DNA from: JBDIAG01 sp963835085
GTDB taxonomy: Bacteria; Actinomycetota; Actinomycetes; Actinomycetales; CAWJMD01
Direction of reading: 5' to 3'
Length of the DNA stretch: 64,000 nucleotides
Assembly: GCA_963835085.1 (NCBI GenBank)
Contig: CAWIED010000001.1
Coordinates: forward strand, 3,286,001 to 3,350,000
In this document: piece after piece, positions 16,201 to 25,171 of the stretch
How the letters are laid out: each line of letters starts with the position of its first letter
Position numbering within the stretch: position 1 is the first letter of the stretch
Program-made: the position numbers and the translations under genes
The notes under the pieces: model-generated
What the model saw: the letters and a program-made list of their open reading frames with translations, nothing else
The model's database searches: none
Told to the model about the DNA's origin: nothing

Positions 16201-17700
16201 TTACCTGCTCTCGATCGAAATGTCGCCGGCCAGGGCGGTGCCGACCAGCCGCACCGCGGGATCGCCGCTCGGCCCGAGCACGGTCACGACGTGATCGCTG
16301 GTCGACACACTCGCGCCGGCGACCGCCTGGGGGTTCTGTCCGTCGACTTGCACGTCGCCGGCGCGCTCGTTCAGGTCGATGGCAATCGTCTGCCCCTTGG
16401 GCACTAGAACGGTCATATCGCCGGCGGCTGCCTCCACCGAAATGGTGTGTACCGGCTGGCCCACGGGCAGGGCGGAGATGCCGGTCAGATCGAGGCGCCC
16501 GTCGCCTGCGGTGGCGATGTAGGACTCGTCATGCACCACAGGGCCGCTCAGCGTCCACTGCCGATCGTCCATCCCGGACGTGTGCCGATAACCGGAGTCG
16601 GTGGCCGCGATGTAGGGCCTGAAGCGATCGAGCCGACCCTGCCCCACCTGCGAGGCCACCAGGCCCACCATCACCAACGGCACGCACAGCACGGCGAGGC
16701 CGATCAGCCCACCCGCCCGGCGGCCGAGCAGACCGACGATCATGGTGGCCAGCCCGATCACGGCCACCACGCTCATCGCGGCCCACAGCAGCAGGCCGCC
16801 CGACGGCCGCCAGCCGAAGAAGAAGCCGAGTCCGCCCACGCCGGCCATCGCGATGAGTGCCAGGCCGGCAACTGCAGCCACGATCCGCGGCCCCGCGGGA
16901 CGGCGGCGCGGACGTCGCGGTGCAACCGGTGGCGGCACTGAGTTTCGCGGCGGCACTGAGTTTTGTTGCTGCGCAGAGTTGTTTTGTTGCTGCGCAGAGT
17001 TTTGCGGTGGGACGTACGGCGGCGGCGCGTTGTATTGCCACCCCGCTTGCGGTGCCGCACCTGTGTGCTGGTCTGCGCCTGCGGCATGTGTTTTGGTCAG
17101 ATCGACTGGGTTATCAGCGGAATGCCCGCCGGTCGCAGGAGTTCCGGTGGAACGCGAGCCGGTCCAGGCAGGGCCGGCACCCGGCCCGGCATGCCGCGAC
17201 CGGTACACCACGAAGCTGACGATCGCCGCCGCCACCAGGAACCAGAAAAACGGCCAGCGGGGGCCGTGGTCCGCGCCGAGATTGAAGCTGCCCAGGCCCC
17301 CGAACCCGACAACGATCAGCACTGCGGAACCGACGAACCCCCCGCTGAGCCGTCCCCTCCTCAGGAACTCCTCGGCATGAATCCGGCCATCGGCCTCAGG
17401 CAGCAGCAGCCACGCCAGACCGTAGACCAGCACACCGAGCGCTCCCATCAGCGCGAACACCACGAACGCGAGCCGCACGATCAGCGGATCGAGCCCCCAG
17501 CGATCACCGATGGCCCGGCAGACACCGGGCCCGCTACGGGGAATCGGTCGCACCAATCCCCAACTGCGAACCCGGTCAAAGAATCCAGACAGGAGCGGCG
17601 GCTGGCTGCCAGGCTGCTGCGCTCCGGACGTGGGTGGCTCCGGGGGTAGCGGCGGAGGTTGGTAGGGCGGTTGATTCGGAGGTGGGTAGGTGGCGTTCAC
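16201..17700 (-). CDS. PspC-domain membrane protein with LiaF-like C-terminus
   Basis: The protein has about 499 residues. After a proline-rich N-terminus comes a PspC domain (VCRAIGDRWGLDPLIVRLAFVV, then LVYGLAWLLLP). Further membrane helices and a proline/glutamine/asparagine-rich linker follow, then a second four-helix region and a beta-rich C-terminal domain (DMTVLVPKGQTIAIDLNERAGDVQVDG) resembling DUF4097/LiaF. Such proteins report envelope stress to partner kinases. It is divergent from a kinase that also carries PspC. The GTG at 17700 (VNATYPPP) is my choice of start because upstream residues look non-coding, but no strong ribosome site marks it. Confidence 0.82.
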   Translation of the reverse strand: MNATYPPPNQPPYQPPPLPPEPPTSGAQQPGSQPPLLSGFFDRVRSWGLVRPIPRSGPGVCRAIGDRWGLDPLIVRLAFVVFALMGALGVLVYGLAWLLLPEADGRIHAEEFLRRGRLSGGFVGSAVLIVVGFGGLGSFNLGADHGPRWPFFWFLVAAAIVSFVVYRSRHAGPGAGPAWTGSRSTGTPATGGHSADNPVDLTKTHAAGADQHTGAAPQAGWQYNAPPPYVPPQNSAQQQNNSAQQQNSVPPRNSVPPPVAPRRPRRRPAGPRIVAAVAGLALIAMAGVGGLGFFFGWRPSGGLLLWAAMSVVAVIGLATMIVGLLGRRAGGLIGLAVLCVPLVMVGLVASQVGQGRLDRFRPYIAATDSGYRHTSGMDDRQWTLSGPVVHDESYIATAGDGRLDLTGISALPVGQPVHTISVEAAAGDMTVLVPKGQTIAIDLNERAGDVQVDGQNPQAVAGASVSTSDHVVTVLGPSGDPAVRLVGTALAGDISIESR

Positions 17701-17841
17701 CTGACCAACTCTGGTCGCGATGGTGGCCGCCCGCATCCGGGTAAACCCCCACCCACCCCTGGACGCCGCGCCGGTGTCGTAGGGGCAGTCCGCGGGGCGC
17801 ACCCGGGCGCACAATCACGTCCAGCGGGAGAAGATGGACGG

Positions 17842-19392
17842 GTGCCCGCACGTCACCCTGACCCAGCCAGCTTTGCGCCATGGCTGACTGCGCCTGCCGG
17901 CGCCCAGCCGGGGCCAGCCGCGGAGTCGGGGCCAGCCGCAGAACCAGGGCCGGGCGCAGCGCCGTCTCGGGGCGCATCCTCGCAGGCGGCAGGGTCGAGC
18001 TCGCCCCAGTCAGGACAGGCACAGTCCGGGCCACAGCAGTCCGGGCCACAGCAGTTCGGGCCACAGCAGTTCGGGCCACAGCAGGCTGGTCCACAGCAGT
18101 CCGGGCCACAGCAGTCAGGCCCGGCCAATCGAGTACAGCCTCCCCGCCGTCTGCAACGGCCCAGCAGCCGTCGCCTGGTGGCCGGCGTGGCCCAGGGCCT
18201 GGCCGATCACCTCAACCTTCCCGTGCTGGTGATCAGGATCGCCTTCCTGGCGCTCACTGCCGTCAACGGCGTCGGGGTCATCGTCTACGTGCTGCTGTGG
18301 GCCGTCATCCCGCAAGACGACGCCGACCTACGCGCCGCGTCCAAGCAACTGCGCACCGGCCCGAGCACGGGCCGGCCGGCAGCCAGCGTGCACGCGCGCC
18401 AGGTCCTACGGGATTTCGGTTATCACGACGAGAACGTACGAGCCCTGGTGCTCGGGGTGGCGCTCATCGCGGGCGCCGTCATCGTCGTGATCAGCCGGTT
18501 CTCCGACACGGTGCAACTGTCGGTGGCCGTTCCGGTGAGCGTCGTGCTGGCCGGCGCTGCCCTGGGCCTCGGCCAGCTCGATCGCGCCGAACGCGAACGC
18601 TGGCTGATGTCGGTGTCGTTCGCCGGCCGATGGGGCGCCTTACGGGTGGCCGCCGGGCTGCTGCTCGTAGTGGCCGGGGTCGTGCTGCTGCTGGCGCCGA
18701 GACTGGGGCCGGGAGCGCTGCTTGTTCTGGGCGTGGCATTGCTCGCCGTCCTTGCGGGAGTGGCGATCGTGCTGGCTCCCTGGGGTCGGCGACTGCTGCA
18801 AGACCTCGAGCGCGAGCGCGGCGAGCGGGTGCGCCAGGAGGAGCGCGCGGAGATCGCCGCTCATCTGCACGACTCCGTGCTGCAGACGCTCGCGCTCATC
18901 CAGCGGCGCGCCCACGACGCCGAAACTGTCGCCCGGCTCGCCCGCGCCCAGGAGCGGCAATTGCGCGAGTACCTCTATGGCGCAGGCGAAGTGGCTACTC
19001 ACGACGAGTCGCTCGTGGCGGCCGTGCGCCGGATCTGCGGGGAGGTCGAGGACGATCACGGCACCCCGATCGAGCTGGTCAGCGTGGGCGACATCGACGT
19101 GACGCCCGGCACCCAGTCGCTCCTGCAGGCGCTGCGCGAGGCCTTGCTCAACGCCGCCCGGCACGGCAAGGCCGGCGTCTCGGTCTACGTGGAGTGCACG
19201 GGCGGGGCCGTGGAGGCCTTCGTCCGTGACCGGGGTGCGGGTTTCGATCTTGCCGCCGTGCCTGCCGACCGGCTCGGCGTGCGGGAGTCGGTGATCGGCC
19301 GGATGCAGCGCGCCGGCGGTTCGGCCACCGTGCGGGCCGCACCCGGTGGCGGCACCGAGGTGAGCCTGCGGCTGCCTGTCCCGGCAGGTTGA
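17842..19392 (+). CDS. PspC-domain sensor histidine kinase (HisKA_3 type)
   Basis: The protein has about 516 residues. Residues 1-95 are a Pro/Gln/Gly-rich tail with a GPQQSx repeat. A PspC domain follows (RRLVAGVAQGLADHLNLP, then VYVLLWAVIPQD), then about five membrane helices. The HisKA_3 box EIAAHLHDSVLQTLALIQRRA carries the phospho-accepting histidine near residue 343. The ATPase domain has EALLNAARHGKAG and DRGAGFD. It autophosphorylates and passes phosphate to the response regulator 67 bp downstream. The GTG at 17842 is preferred over the open frame from 17659. It is divergent from the PspC/LiaF-like gene, which probably modulates it. Confidence 0.88.
   Translation: MPARHPDPASFAPWLTAPAGAQPGPAAESGPAAEPGPGAAPSRGASSQAAGSSSPQSGQAQSGPQQSGPQQFGPQQFGPQQAGPQQSGPQQSGPANRVQPPRRLQRPSSRRLVAGVAQGLADHLNLPVLVIRIAFLALTAVNGVGVIVYVLLWAVIPQDDADLRAASKQLRTGPSTGRPAASVHARQVLRDFGYHDENVRALVLGVALIAGAVIVVISRFSDTVQLSVAVPVSVVLAGAALGLGQLDRAERERWLMSVSFAGRWGALRVAAGLLLVVAGVVLLLAPRLGPGALLVLGVALLAVLAGVAIVLAPWGRRLLQDLERERGERVRQEERAEIAAHLHDSVLQTLALIQRRAHDAETVARLARAQERQLREYLYGAGEVATHDESLVAAVRRICGEVEDDHGTPIELVSVGDIDVTPGTQSLLQALREALLNAARHGKAGVSVYVECTGGAVEAFVRDRGAGFDLAAVPADRLGVRESVIGRMQRAGGSATVRAAPGGGTEVSLRLPVPAG
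18028..18117 (+). repeat. Six tandem 15-bp in-frame repeats (GPQQx)
   Basis: Six units of GGGCCACAGCAGTCC or close variants start every 15 bp from 18028 to 18117 and encode GPQQS/F/A. They lie in the cytoplasmic N-terminal tail of the PspC-kinase. The array is a candidate site for copy-number variation that would change tail length without a frameshift. Confidence 0.9.
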
Positions 19393-19459
19393 CGATGCCG
19401 ATCCACGTCCGCAGAAACCACCCTTCGAACCAACCAGACCCTTCGAGGACGCCGAACCC

Positions 19460-20134
19460 ATGACCCGCCTCTCGCTCCTTCTCGTCGACGACCACCGGCT
19501 CTTCCGCACGGGGGTGCGTGCCGAGCTCGCCGACACCGATCCCGAGCTCGACGTGGTGGGTGAGGCGGCCACCGTGGAGGAGGCCATCGCACGCGTCACC
19601 GCCACCCGACCCCAGGTGGTGCTGCTCGACGTCCACCTACCCGGAGGCGACGGGGGCGGTGGCGCGGAAGTGCTTCGACGGTGTGGCGCCCTGACCACCG
19701 AGGCGGGCGATCCAGTGCGTTTCCTGGCGCTGTCGGTCAGTGACGCCGCGGACGATGTGATCGCCGTCATCCGCGGCGGGGCAAGGGGTTACGTCACGAA
19801 GTCGATCTCCGGACCCGACCTCGCCGCGGCCATCCGGCGGGTGGCCGCCGGCGATGCGGTGTTCAGCCCACGGCTGGCCGGCTTCGTGCTCGACGCCTTC
19901 GGCGCCACCGCGGGCGACGTGGCCCAGATCGACGCCGAACTCGACCGGCTCTCGGCGCGCGAACGTGAGGTGATGCGGCTGATCGCCCGTGGTTATGCCT
20001 ACAAGGAAGTTGCCAAGGAGCTCTTCATCTCGGTCAAGACGGTGGAGACCCACGTGTCGTCCGTGCTGCGCAAGCTTCAATTGTCATCCCGACACGAACT
20101 GACGAAGTGGGCTGCCGACCGACGCCTGCTCTGA
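19460..20134 (+). CDS. LuxR/NarL-type response regulator
   Basis: The protein has 224 residues. The receiver domain has the acidic pocket LLVDDHRLFR, the phospho-acceptor aspartate in VVLLDVHLPGG, and a conserved lysine in GYVTKSISG. The C-terminal HTH is LSAREREVMRLIARGYAYKEVAKELFISVKTVETHVSSVLRKL. It is the cognate partner of the PspC-type kinase immediately upstream. Its targets are unknown; the divergent PspC operon is the obvious candidate. Confidence 0.93.
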   Translation: MTRLSLLLVDDHRLFRTGVRAELADTDPELDVVGEAATVEEAIARVTATRPQVVLLDVHLPGGDGGGGAEVLRRCGALTTEAGDPVRFLALSVSDAADDVIAVIRGGARGYVTKSISGPDLAAAIRRVAAGDAVFSPRLAGFVLDAFGATAGDVAQIDAELDRLSAREREVMRLIARGYAYKEVAKELFISVKTVETHVSSVLRKLQLSSRHELTKWAADRRLL

Positions 20135-20159
20135 GCGGAGGGGCCTGCCGGGCGCGCCC

Positions 20160-21062
20160 TTACGACAGCCGCAACCCCGCCAGCTGATGCCCGGTGGCCA
20201 CCAGCGCGCCGGTGCTGTCCCACACGTCGCAGGTCTCATCGACAGTGGCGGTGCGCCTCGACGGCCCGGTGCCGGCTGCGATGCACCGAGCTACCTGGCG
20301 CACGAGCAACCGTCCGGGAGCGGGCTGGGCGCGCAGGAGGGCGGAGAGCTGAATGGTGGGAGTCCACCCGCCCTGGCCGAGGTCGAACGTGGCCGGCGGC
20401 AGCGCGTCGACGGCGAGCACCAGTGCCACCGGGTCGAACTGCCTGCCGTCCACGAACCGCACCCAGGCACGGATTTCGCCGACGCCCCGCGGCCGGCTCA
20501 CAATCCAGCCGAGACCGGCGGGGTCGCAGTACTCCTCCAGCTCGTCCATCAGCCGTACGTCGAACCCGGCGCCGTGCCGCGTCAACAGCATGCAATCGGC
20601 GGGGTCGGGCATGTCGGCGGGTCTGGGCAACGAGTGGGGCTGGGTTTCGCCTACCCCTGGCAGCGCACCACAGGTCACGCTCGCCACGAGATACACCTGC
20701 GAAGCGTCGACCGACTGCATGCGCACATCGCAGACACTGGTGGAGCGTCCGGCGCGTAACACCTGCACCACCAGGTCAACCGGCTCCGCTGGTGCCGACG
20801 CGAGATAGCTGCCCGCGATCGCCAGCGGTTCGCTGTGCCGGGTCTGCTCTCCCAGGCTGGCGACGGCTGCCTTGGCGGCCAGCGCGAGGGCGTAACCGCC
20901 GTTCGTCTTGCCCACGATCGAATAGCCGGGTGCCACCTCCGCCCGCCAGCGCCCTGAGCCGAGGTCGCGCAGCTGCGTGGCGGCGTCCCAGCTGCTCAGG
21001 GTGTCTCGGTTGCCCGGTGCTCTGTCGGGCCGTTCCTTGGGTCCGACGTCGTCAACGGGCAC
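20160..21062 (-). CDS. Thioesterase-superfamily (double-hotdog, TesB-like) protein
   Basis: The protein has about 300 residues. The N-terminal half (SGRWRAEVAPGYSIVGKTNGGYALALAAKAA) and the C-terminal half (GGWTPTIQLSALLRAQPAPGRLLVRQVARCI) correspond to the two hotdog folds of acyl-CoA thioesterases of the 4HBT_3 type. It probably hydrolyses acyl-CoA in the cytoplasm, with unknown chain preference. I chose the GTG at 21062 because the residues before it are arginine-rich and non-conserved. It is convergent with the response regulator and divergent from the sterol carrier gene. Confidence 0.78.
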   Translation of the reverse strand: MPVDDVGPKERPDRAPGNRDTLSSWDAATQLRDLGSGRWRAEVAPGYSIVGKTNGGYALALAAKAAVASLGEQTRHSEPLAIAGSYLASAPAEPVDLVVQVLRAGRSTSVCDVRMQSVDASQVYLVASVTCGALPGVGETQPHSLPRPADMPDPADCMLLTRHGAGFDVRLMDELEEYCDPAGLGWIVSRPRGVGEIRAWVRFVDGRQFDPVALVLAVDALPPATFDLGQGGWTPTIQLSALLRAQPAPGRLLVRQVARCIAAGTGPSRRTATVDETCDVWDSTGALVATGHQLAGLRLS

Positions 21063-21159
21063 CCTGTCAGTGTGCCCGACACTGCGGTTTCGCTGTCTGG
21101 TCCGGACGCAGGCGAGGCGCCGGTTTTCAGAGCCGAGGCGCCCGCGCGACCATGGACGG

Positions 21160-21516
21160 ATGCCACGTTTCACCGTGACCCCCCAAGGAGCTGCAGCGCT
21201 GTCGCAATGGAGGGCGGCTCCTCAGACGGTGGACCGCCCGGTGATCGCCGCTGCCGTGCGGTACACCCTGGCGGTTCTGGCAGAGCGCCGTCCGGGCAAC
21301 TCGGTGGAGGTGCGGGTGCCGCCGTTCGGCGTGGTGCAGTGCGTGGCCGGACCGCGGCACACCCGGGGCACGCCGCCCGCGGTGGTGGAGACCGACCCCG
21401 ACACCTGGCTACGCATCGCGACCGGAGAGCTTGCCTGGACGATGGCGGCGCAGGCCGGAACCCTGCATGCCAGCGGTCAGCGCACCGACCTCTCGGACGT
21501 GATGCCGCTTGGGTAG
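21160..21516 (+). CDS. Sterol carrier family protein
   Basis: The protein has 118 residues (MPRFTVTPQGAAALSQW, RVPPFGVVQCVAGPRHTRGTPPAVVETDPDTWLRIATGELAW). The last segment is the typical actinobacterial small SCP2-like motif. The gene precedes purF in many actinobacteria (for example the Rv0807-purF pair of Mycobacterium tuberculosis), and that neighbourhood is kept here. A lipid-binding role is assumed from the fold. The ATG at 21160 is preceded by GGAC only, so translation may be leaderless. Confidence 0.82.
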   Translation: MPRFTVTPQGAAALSQWRAAPQTVDRPVIAAAVRYTLAVLAERRPGNSVEVRVPPFGVVQCVAGPRHTRGTPPAVVETDPDTWLRIATGELAWTMAAQAGTLHASGQRTDLSDVMPLG

Positions 21517-21662
21517 GCGCTCGTCCCACGGCTGACCTCACCGCGGGACGTGGACCGCGCGGAGGGGACATCCCCATCCCGGGAGGGGGACAGCGCCTCC
21601 GGGAGGTTGACGCGGCATAGTTGCGTTCCGAGTTCGGCGAGTCGGGCGCGTAGAGTCGGAAC

Positions 21663-21899
21663 GTGCAAGAAGCCCCCGAGGAGATCGTCGTCCGCCGCCG
21701 CCGTCTTGCGCCGCGGTATCGGATCTTCATCGGCGCAGGGGTGCTGCTCGGAGTAGCGGTGGCAGGGTTCCTCACGCTCGCATTCAGCAACCCGGACGAG
21801 TACAGCGTGTCGTCTGTTCTGGGCTACATGGCCGTGCTGTGCGGGCTCGTCGGAGGCTTTGCCGGTGGCCTTCTAGCCGTGCTGCTCGACCGGCCCTGA
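21663..21899 (+). CDS. Small two-helix membrane protein
   Basis: The protein has 78 residues starting at GTG 21663. A basic, cytoplasmic N-terminus with RRRR leads into two hydrophobic helices (IFIGAGVLLGVAVAGFLTLAF and GYMAVLCGLVGGFAGGLLAVLL). It lies between the sterol carrier gene and purF on the same strand. It resembles short conserved membrane proteins of actinobacteria but I cannot name the family. Confidence 0.7.
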   Translation: MQEAPEEIVVRRRRLAPRYRIFIGAGVLLGVAVAGFLTLAFSNPDEYSVSSVLGYMAVLCGLVGGFAGGLLAVLLDRP

Positions 21900-22147
21900 G
21901 CCCGGCGCCCAAACACCTCTGCCGTGGGCATCGCGCGATACACGCCTGCACGACCGCTCCGCAGCTGCGGCTCCCAGCACGAGACAGCGGCGGCATCCGC
22001 GGTACCCGCAGACCAAGCCGGCGTGACATCGACCGGCCCGGCTCCCTGCGCCCCTCCAGCCATCGCCGACCGCATCCGCAGCTCTGTTCATACCGCTCAA
22101 ACCGGGCGGGCGCGTTGATCCGACCCGGGACGTGTCACCATGGACCC

Positions 22148-23722
22148 ATGGCACGCGGCGACGGTCGACTGTCCCACGACCTCCTTCCCGGCGAAAAGGG
22201 TCCACAAGACGCCTGCGGCGTCTTCGGAGTCTGGGCACCCGGTGAGGACGTTGCGAAACTCACCTACTACGGGCTCTACGCCCTGCAGCACCGCGGCCAA
22301 GAGTCTGCGGGCATCGCGGTATCGAACGGCAAGCACCTGCTTGTCTACAAGGAGATGGGCCTGGTGGCCCAAGTCTTCGATGAGCGCTCCCTGGCACCGC
22401 TCAAGGGTCATCTGGCCATCGGGCACACCCGCTACTCCACCACCGGGGGCAGCAGCTGGCAGAACGCCCAGCCCACCCTCGGCAACACCGCCACCGGCAC
22501 AGTGGCTCTCGGCCACAACGGCAATCTCACCAATCCGCACCAGCTGCGCGATCTGGCCGAACGGCTGCACGGCCCGGCCGTGCGTGGCGAGCTCGCCCGC
22601 GGCAACACCACCGACACCGCGCTCATCACGGCACTCCTCGCGGGCAGCCCCGATCGCACGCTCGAGGCGACCGCGGTCGAGATCCTCCCGCAGCTGCAGG
22701 GGGCGTACTGCCTCGTCTTCATGGACGAGCACACGCTCTACGCGGCTCGCGACCCGCACGGCATCCGTCCGCTTGTGCTGGGCCGGCTCGACTCCGGCTG
22801 GGTGGTGGCGTCGGAGACGGCAGCCCTCGACATCGTGGGCGCCTCCCCGGTACGCGAGATCGAGCCGGGCGAACTGATCGCCATCGACGCGGACGGTCTG
22901 CGCAGCACGCGGTTCGCGCCGGCCGAGCCGAAGGGGTGTGTATTCGAATACGTCTACCTGGCGCGTCCCGACACGACCATCGCCGGCCGCGGCGTGCACG
23001 CCTCGCGCGTGGAGATGGGACGGATCCTCGCCCGCGAGCATCCGGTGGAGGCCGACCTCGTCATCCCCACACCTGAATCGGGCACCCCTGCGGCCATCGG
23101 CTACGCCGATGCCTCGGGCATTCCGTACGGGCAGGGCCTGGTGAAGAACGCCTATGTCGGACGCACCTTCATCCAGCCGTCGCAGACGATCCGCCAGTTG
23201 GGCATCCGGCTCAAGCTCAATCCACTGCGCGAGGTGATCGCCGGCAAACGGCTCGTGGTGGTCGACGACTCCATCGTGCGCGGCAACACCCAGCGCGCGC
23301 TGGTACGCATGCTGCGCGAGGCCGGTGCTCGCGAGGTGCACGTGCGGATCTCCTCGCCGCCCGTGCGCTGGCCCTGCTTCTATGGCATCGACTTCGCCAC
23401 CCGAGCCGAACTGATCGCGGCGGGCCTCGACGCCTCGGAGGTCTGCGCCTCACTGGGCGCCGACTCCCTGGGATATATCAGCGAAGCCGGCATGATCGAG
23501 GCGACGCGGCAACCCGTGCAGAACCTCTGCACTGCCTGTTTCACAGGCCACTACCCCACGCCTGCACCCGAGGGCGGCGGCAAGCAGGCCCTTGAGCAGG
23601 CCTCGCTCTTCGACAGCCTCGTGAACGACTCCGGAGACGGCCCCCGTCCCGGCTTCGATCTCGACGGGGTGCCCGCCGGAGTGCGTGGTGGCGGCGCTGC
23701 CGACGCGGTGCTGCGCCCCTGA
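22148..23722 (+). CDS. purF: Amidophosphoribosyltransferase
   Basis: The protein has 524 residues, normal for the family. It performs the first committed step of purine synthesis, forming phosphoribosylamine from PRPP and glutamine. After a short propeptide the catalytic cysteine appears in DACGVFGVWAPG, with GHTRYSTTG for glutamine binding. The PRPP loop is VVVDDSIVRGNTQ. The cysteines in EYVYLARPD and CTACFTGHYP regions fit the iron-sulfur form. It starts at ATG 22148. purM, normally next, is about 19 kb away on the other strand. Confidence 0.96.
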   Translation: MARGDGRLSHDLLPGEKGPQDACGVFGVWAPGEDVAKLTYYGLYALQHRGQESAGIAVSNGKHLLVYKEMGLVAQVFDERSLAPLKGHLAIGHTRYSTTGGSSWQNAQPTLGNTATGTVALGHNGNLTNPHQLRDLAERLHGPAVRGELARGNTTDTALITALLAGSPDRTLEATAVEILPQLQGAYCLVFMDEHTLYAARDPHGIRPLVLGRLDSGWVVASETAALDIVGASPVREIEPGELIAIDADGLRSTRFAPAEPKGCVFEYVYLARPDTTIAGRGVHASRVEMGRILAREHPVEADLVIPTPESGTPAAIGYADASGIPYGQGLVKNAYVGRTFIQPSQTIRQLGIRLKLNPLREVIAGKRLVVVDDSIVRGNTQRALVRMLREAGAREVHVRISSPPVRWPCFYGIDFATRAELIAAGLDASEVCASLGADSLGYISEAGMIEATRQPVQNLCTACFTGHYPTPAPEGGGKQALEQASLFDSLVNDSGDGPRPGFDLDGVPAGVRGGGAADAVLRP

Positions 23723-23742
23723 GCCGACCGTCCGATCGGCTC
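23721..23742 (+). terminator. Hairpin at the purF stop codon
   Basis: GAGCCGA (23721-23727) and TCGGCTC (23736-23742) form a 7-bp stem that overlaps the purF stop codon. Its closeness to purF suggests that purF is the last gene of its transcript and that purM has been displaced. There is no T-tract. Confidence 0.4.
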
Positions 23743-24029
23743 GACCACAGGACTCGGACCTCCGCGATCTGCTATGACGGATTGCTCACACTGGTGCGGC
23801 AATCGAGCCACTTCTTCACGCGCGGGCACCCGAGCCGCACGCCCGTCTCCGCGGTCAATTTCCCACGGACGCAATGTCTACCGCCCAGATCTATCGATCC
23901 CCGGCGCCCCCGTGAAGAATTCTTGTCAGATTGTGATAAATCCTGCGGTCGACATCCACCGCTTGCACTCGGACGATGAAGGCGAGAGGTTGATTTGATG
24001 ACCGATCGGACGTAGTCGCCAACCAGTGC

Positions 24030-24059
24030 TTGACTTACTGCGCATCAGGCGCGTAGTAT
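24030..24059 (+). promoter_or_regulatory. Housekeeping-type promoter of the phasin gene
   Basis: TTGACT (24030-24035) and TAGTAT (24054-24059) are separated by 18 bp, close to the sigma-70/SigA consensus. A start of transcription near 24066 would give a leader of about 87 nt. The remainder of the 430-bp gap (23723-24152) shows only the purF hairpin. Confidence 0.65.
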
Positions 24060-24152
24060 TTCAATCAACGGTTCGGAGCACCTCCCGAAGGGTCCCGGAC
24101 AATCCCAGACCACCGTCCGCCGAAGAGGCGGACACATACAAGGAGCACAACG

Positions 24153-24677
24153 ATGAGCACCCCGCAGGAGCAGTACCTGGACGCCATGAACGCTGCCGCT
24201 GACAGCTGGGCCAAGGCTGCGCAGCAGTTCTTCACCACCACCCCGCAGACCTCGTTCCCGGTGAGCTCGGTCGACCCCGCCGAGGTCATCGACCAGGTCT
24301 TCGACTTCGCCGAGCAGTTCCTCTCCGCTCAGCGCCAGTTCGCCAAGAGCCTCGCCTCCGCGAGCTCCACCGTGGCCGACACCATGCGCAACCAGGCCGA
24401 GACGATCCAGACCACGATCACCGACGCCGCCGAGCGCAACGTGGCCGCCACCCAGAAGCTGGTCGACTCCAACACCGCCATCACCCAGGGTGCGGCCGAG
24501 GTCGTTCAGAGCCACGCTGAGAAGGTCGGCAACGACGTGAAGGCCGCCACCGAAGCGGCTGCCAAGTCGGCCACCCCCGCGGCTGCGGCCACCACCGCAG
24601 CCGACACCGAGGCCCCCACTCCGGCCCGCAAGACCACCCCGCGCAAGACCACTACGCGCGCGGCCAAGAAGGCCTGA
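24153..24677 (+). CDS. Phasin-family protein with lysine/alanine-rich tail
   Basis: The protein has 174 residues. It is almost fully helical (EQYLDAMNAAADSWAKAAQQFF; FDFAEQFLSAQRQFAKSLAS), which is the pattern of phasins that coat polyhydroxyalkanoate granules. The last 25 residues, ARKTTPRKTTTRAAKKA, are histone-H1-like and could bind DNA or anionic lipid, as in PhaF-type phasins and mycobacterial HbhA. A good ribosome site AGGAG lies 7 bp before the ATG. It stands alone between a strong promoter and a strong terminator, so high expression is likely. No PHA synthase lies in the window. Confidence 0.72.
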   Translation: MSTPQEQYLDAMNAAADSWAKAAQQFFTTTPQTSFPVSSVDPAEVIDQVFDFAEQFLSAQRQFAKSLASASSTVADTMRNQAETIQTTITDAAERNVAATQKLVDSNTAITQGAAEVVQSHAEKVGNDVKAATEAAAKSATPAAAATTAADTEAPTPARKTTPRKTTTRAAKKA

Positions 24678-24702
24678 ACCCTCTCCGGTTCTTCCCTGTG
24701 AC

Positions 24703-24749
24703 AACGCCGAATGGCGGGCACCCACCCCGGGTGCCCGCCATTCGGCGTT
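24703..24749. terminator. Very stable terminator after the phasin gene
   Basis: Arms 24703-24723 and 24729-24749 are perfectly complementary over 21 bp with the 5-nt loop ACCCC. The stem is 23 bp after the phasin stop and 42 bp before the convergent metallopeptidase stop, so it probably works in both directions. Confidence 0.85.
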
Positions 24750-24790
24750 CGGGCCCGGCCCCACCGACCGGTCGACAGCCCGTCAACCGG

Positions 24791-25141
24791 TCAGCCCCAA
24801 CCGAGTTCGTGTAGACGAGCCTCGTCGATGCCGAAGTAGTGCGCGATCTCATGCACGATCGTGACGGCCACCTCACGCTTGACGTCGGCGTCGGTGGCGC
24901 ACTGGGCCAGCGTCGGATTGCGGAAAACCGTGATCCGGTCGGGCAGCGCGCCCGCCGCCCACCACGAATCACGCTCGGTCAGCGGTGTTCCCTCGTAGAG
25001 GCCCAGCAGGTCGCTCTCGCCGGGAGGCGGGTCGTCCTCGACCACGAACACCAGGTTCCGCACCTGCCGCATCAACTCGGGTGGAACCAGATCGAGCGCG
25101 TCGCCCACCGCTTCCTCGAAGGCTTCCCGGGTCATCTCCAC
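24791..25141 (-). CDS. Minimal zinc metallopeptidase-family protein
   Basis: The protein has 116 residues. The zincin motif HEIAHYFGID (HExxHxxGxxD) is present near the C-terminus, together with the family sequence LLGLYEGTPLTERDSWW. Small stand-alone proteins of this kind are common in actinobacteria, and their substrates are unknown. The start is GTG 25141 or ATG 25135. The patatin gene upstream is on the same strand, 30 bp away. Confidence 0.85.
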   Translation of the reverse strand: MEMTREAFEEAVGDALDLVPPELMRQVRNLVFVVEDDPPPGESDLLGLYEGTPLTERDSWWAAGALPDRITVFRNPTLAQCATDADVKREVAVTIVHEIAHYFGIDEARLHELGWG

Positions 25142-25171
25142 CGACTCAACGCCACCCAGGTCACCACCGGC

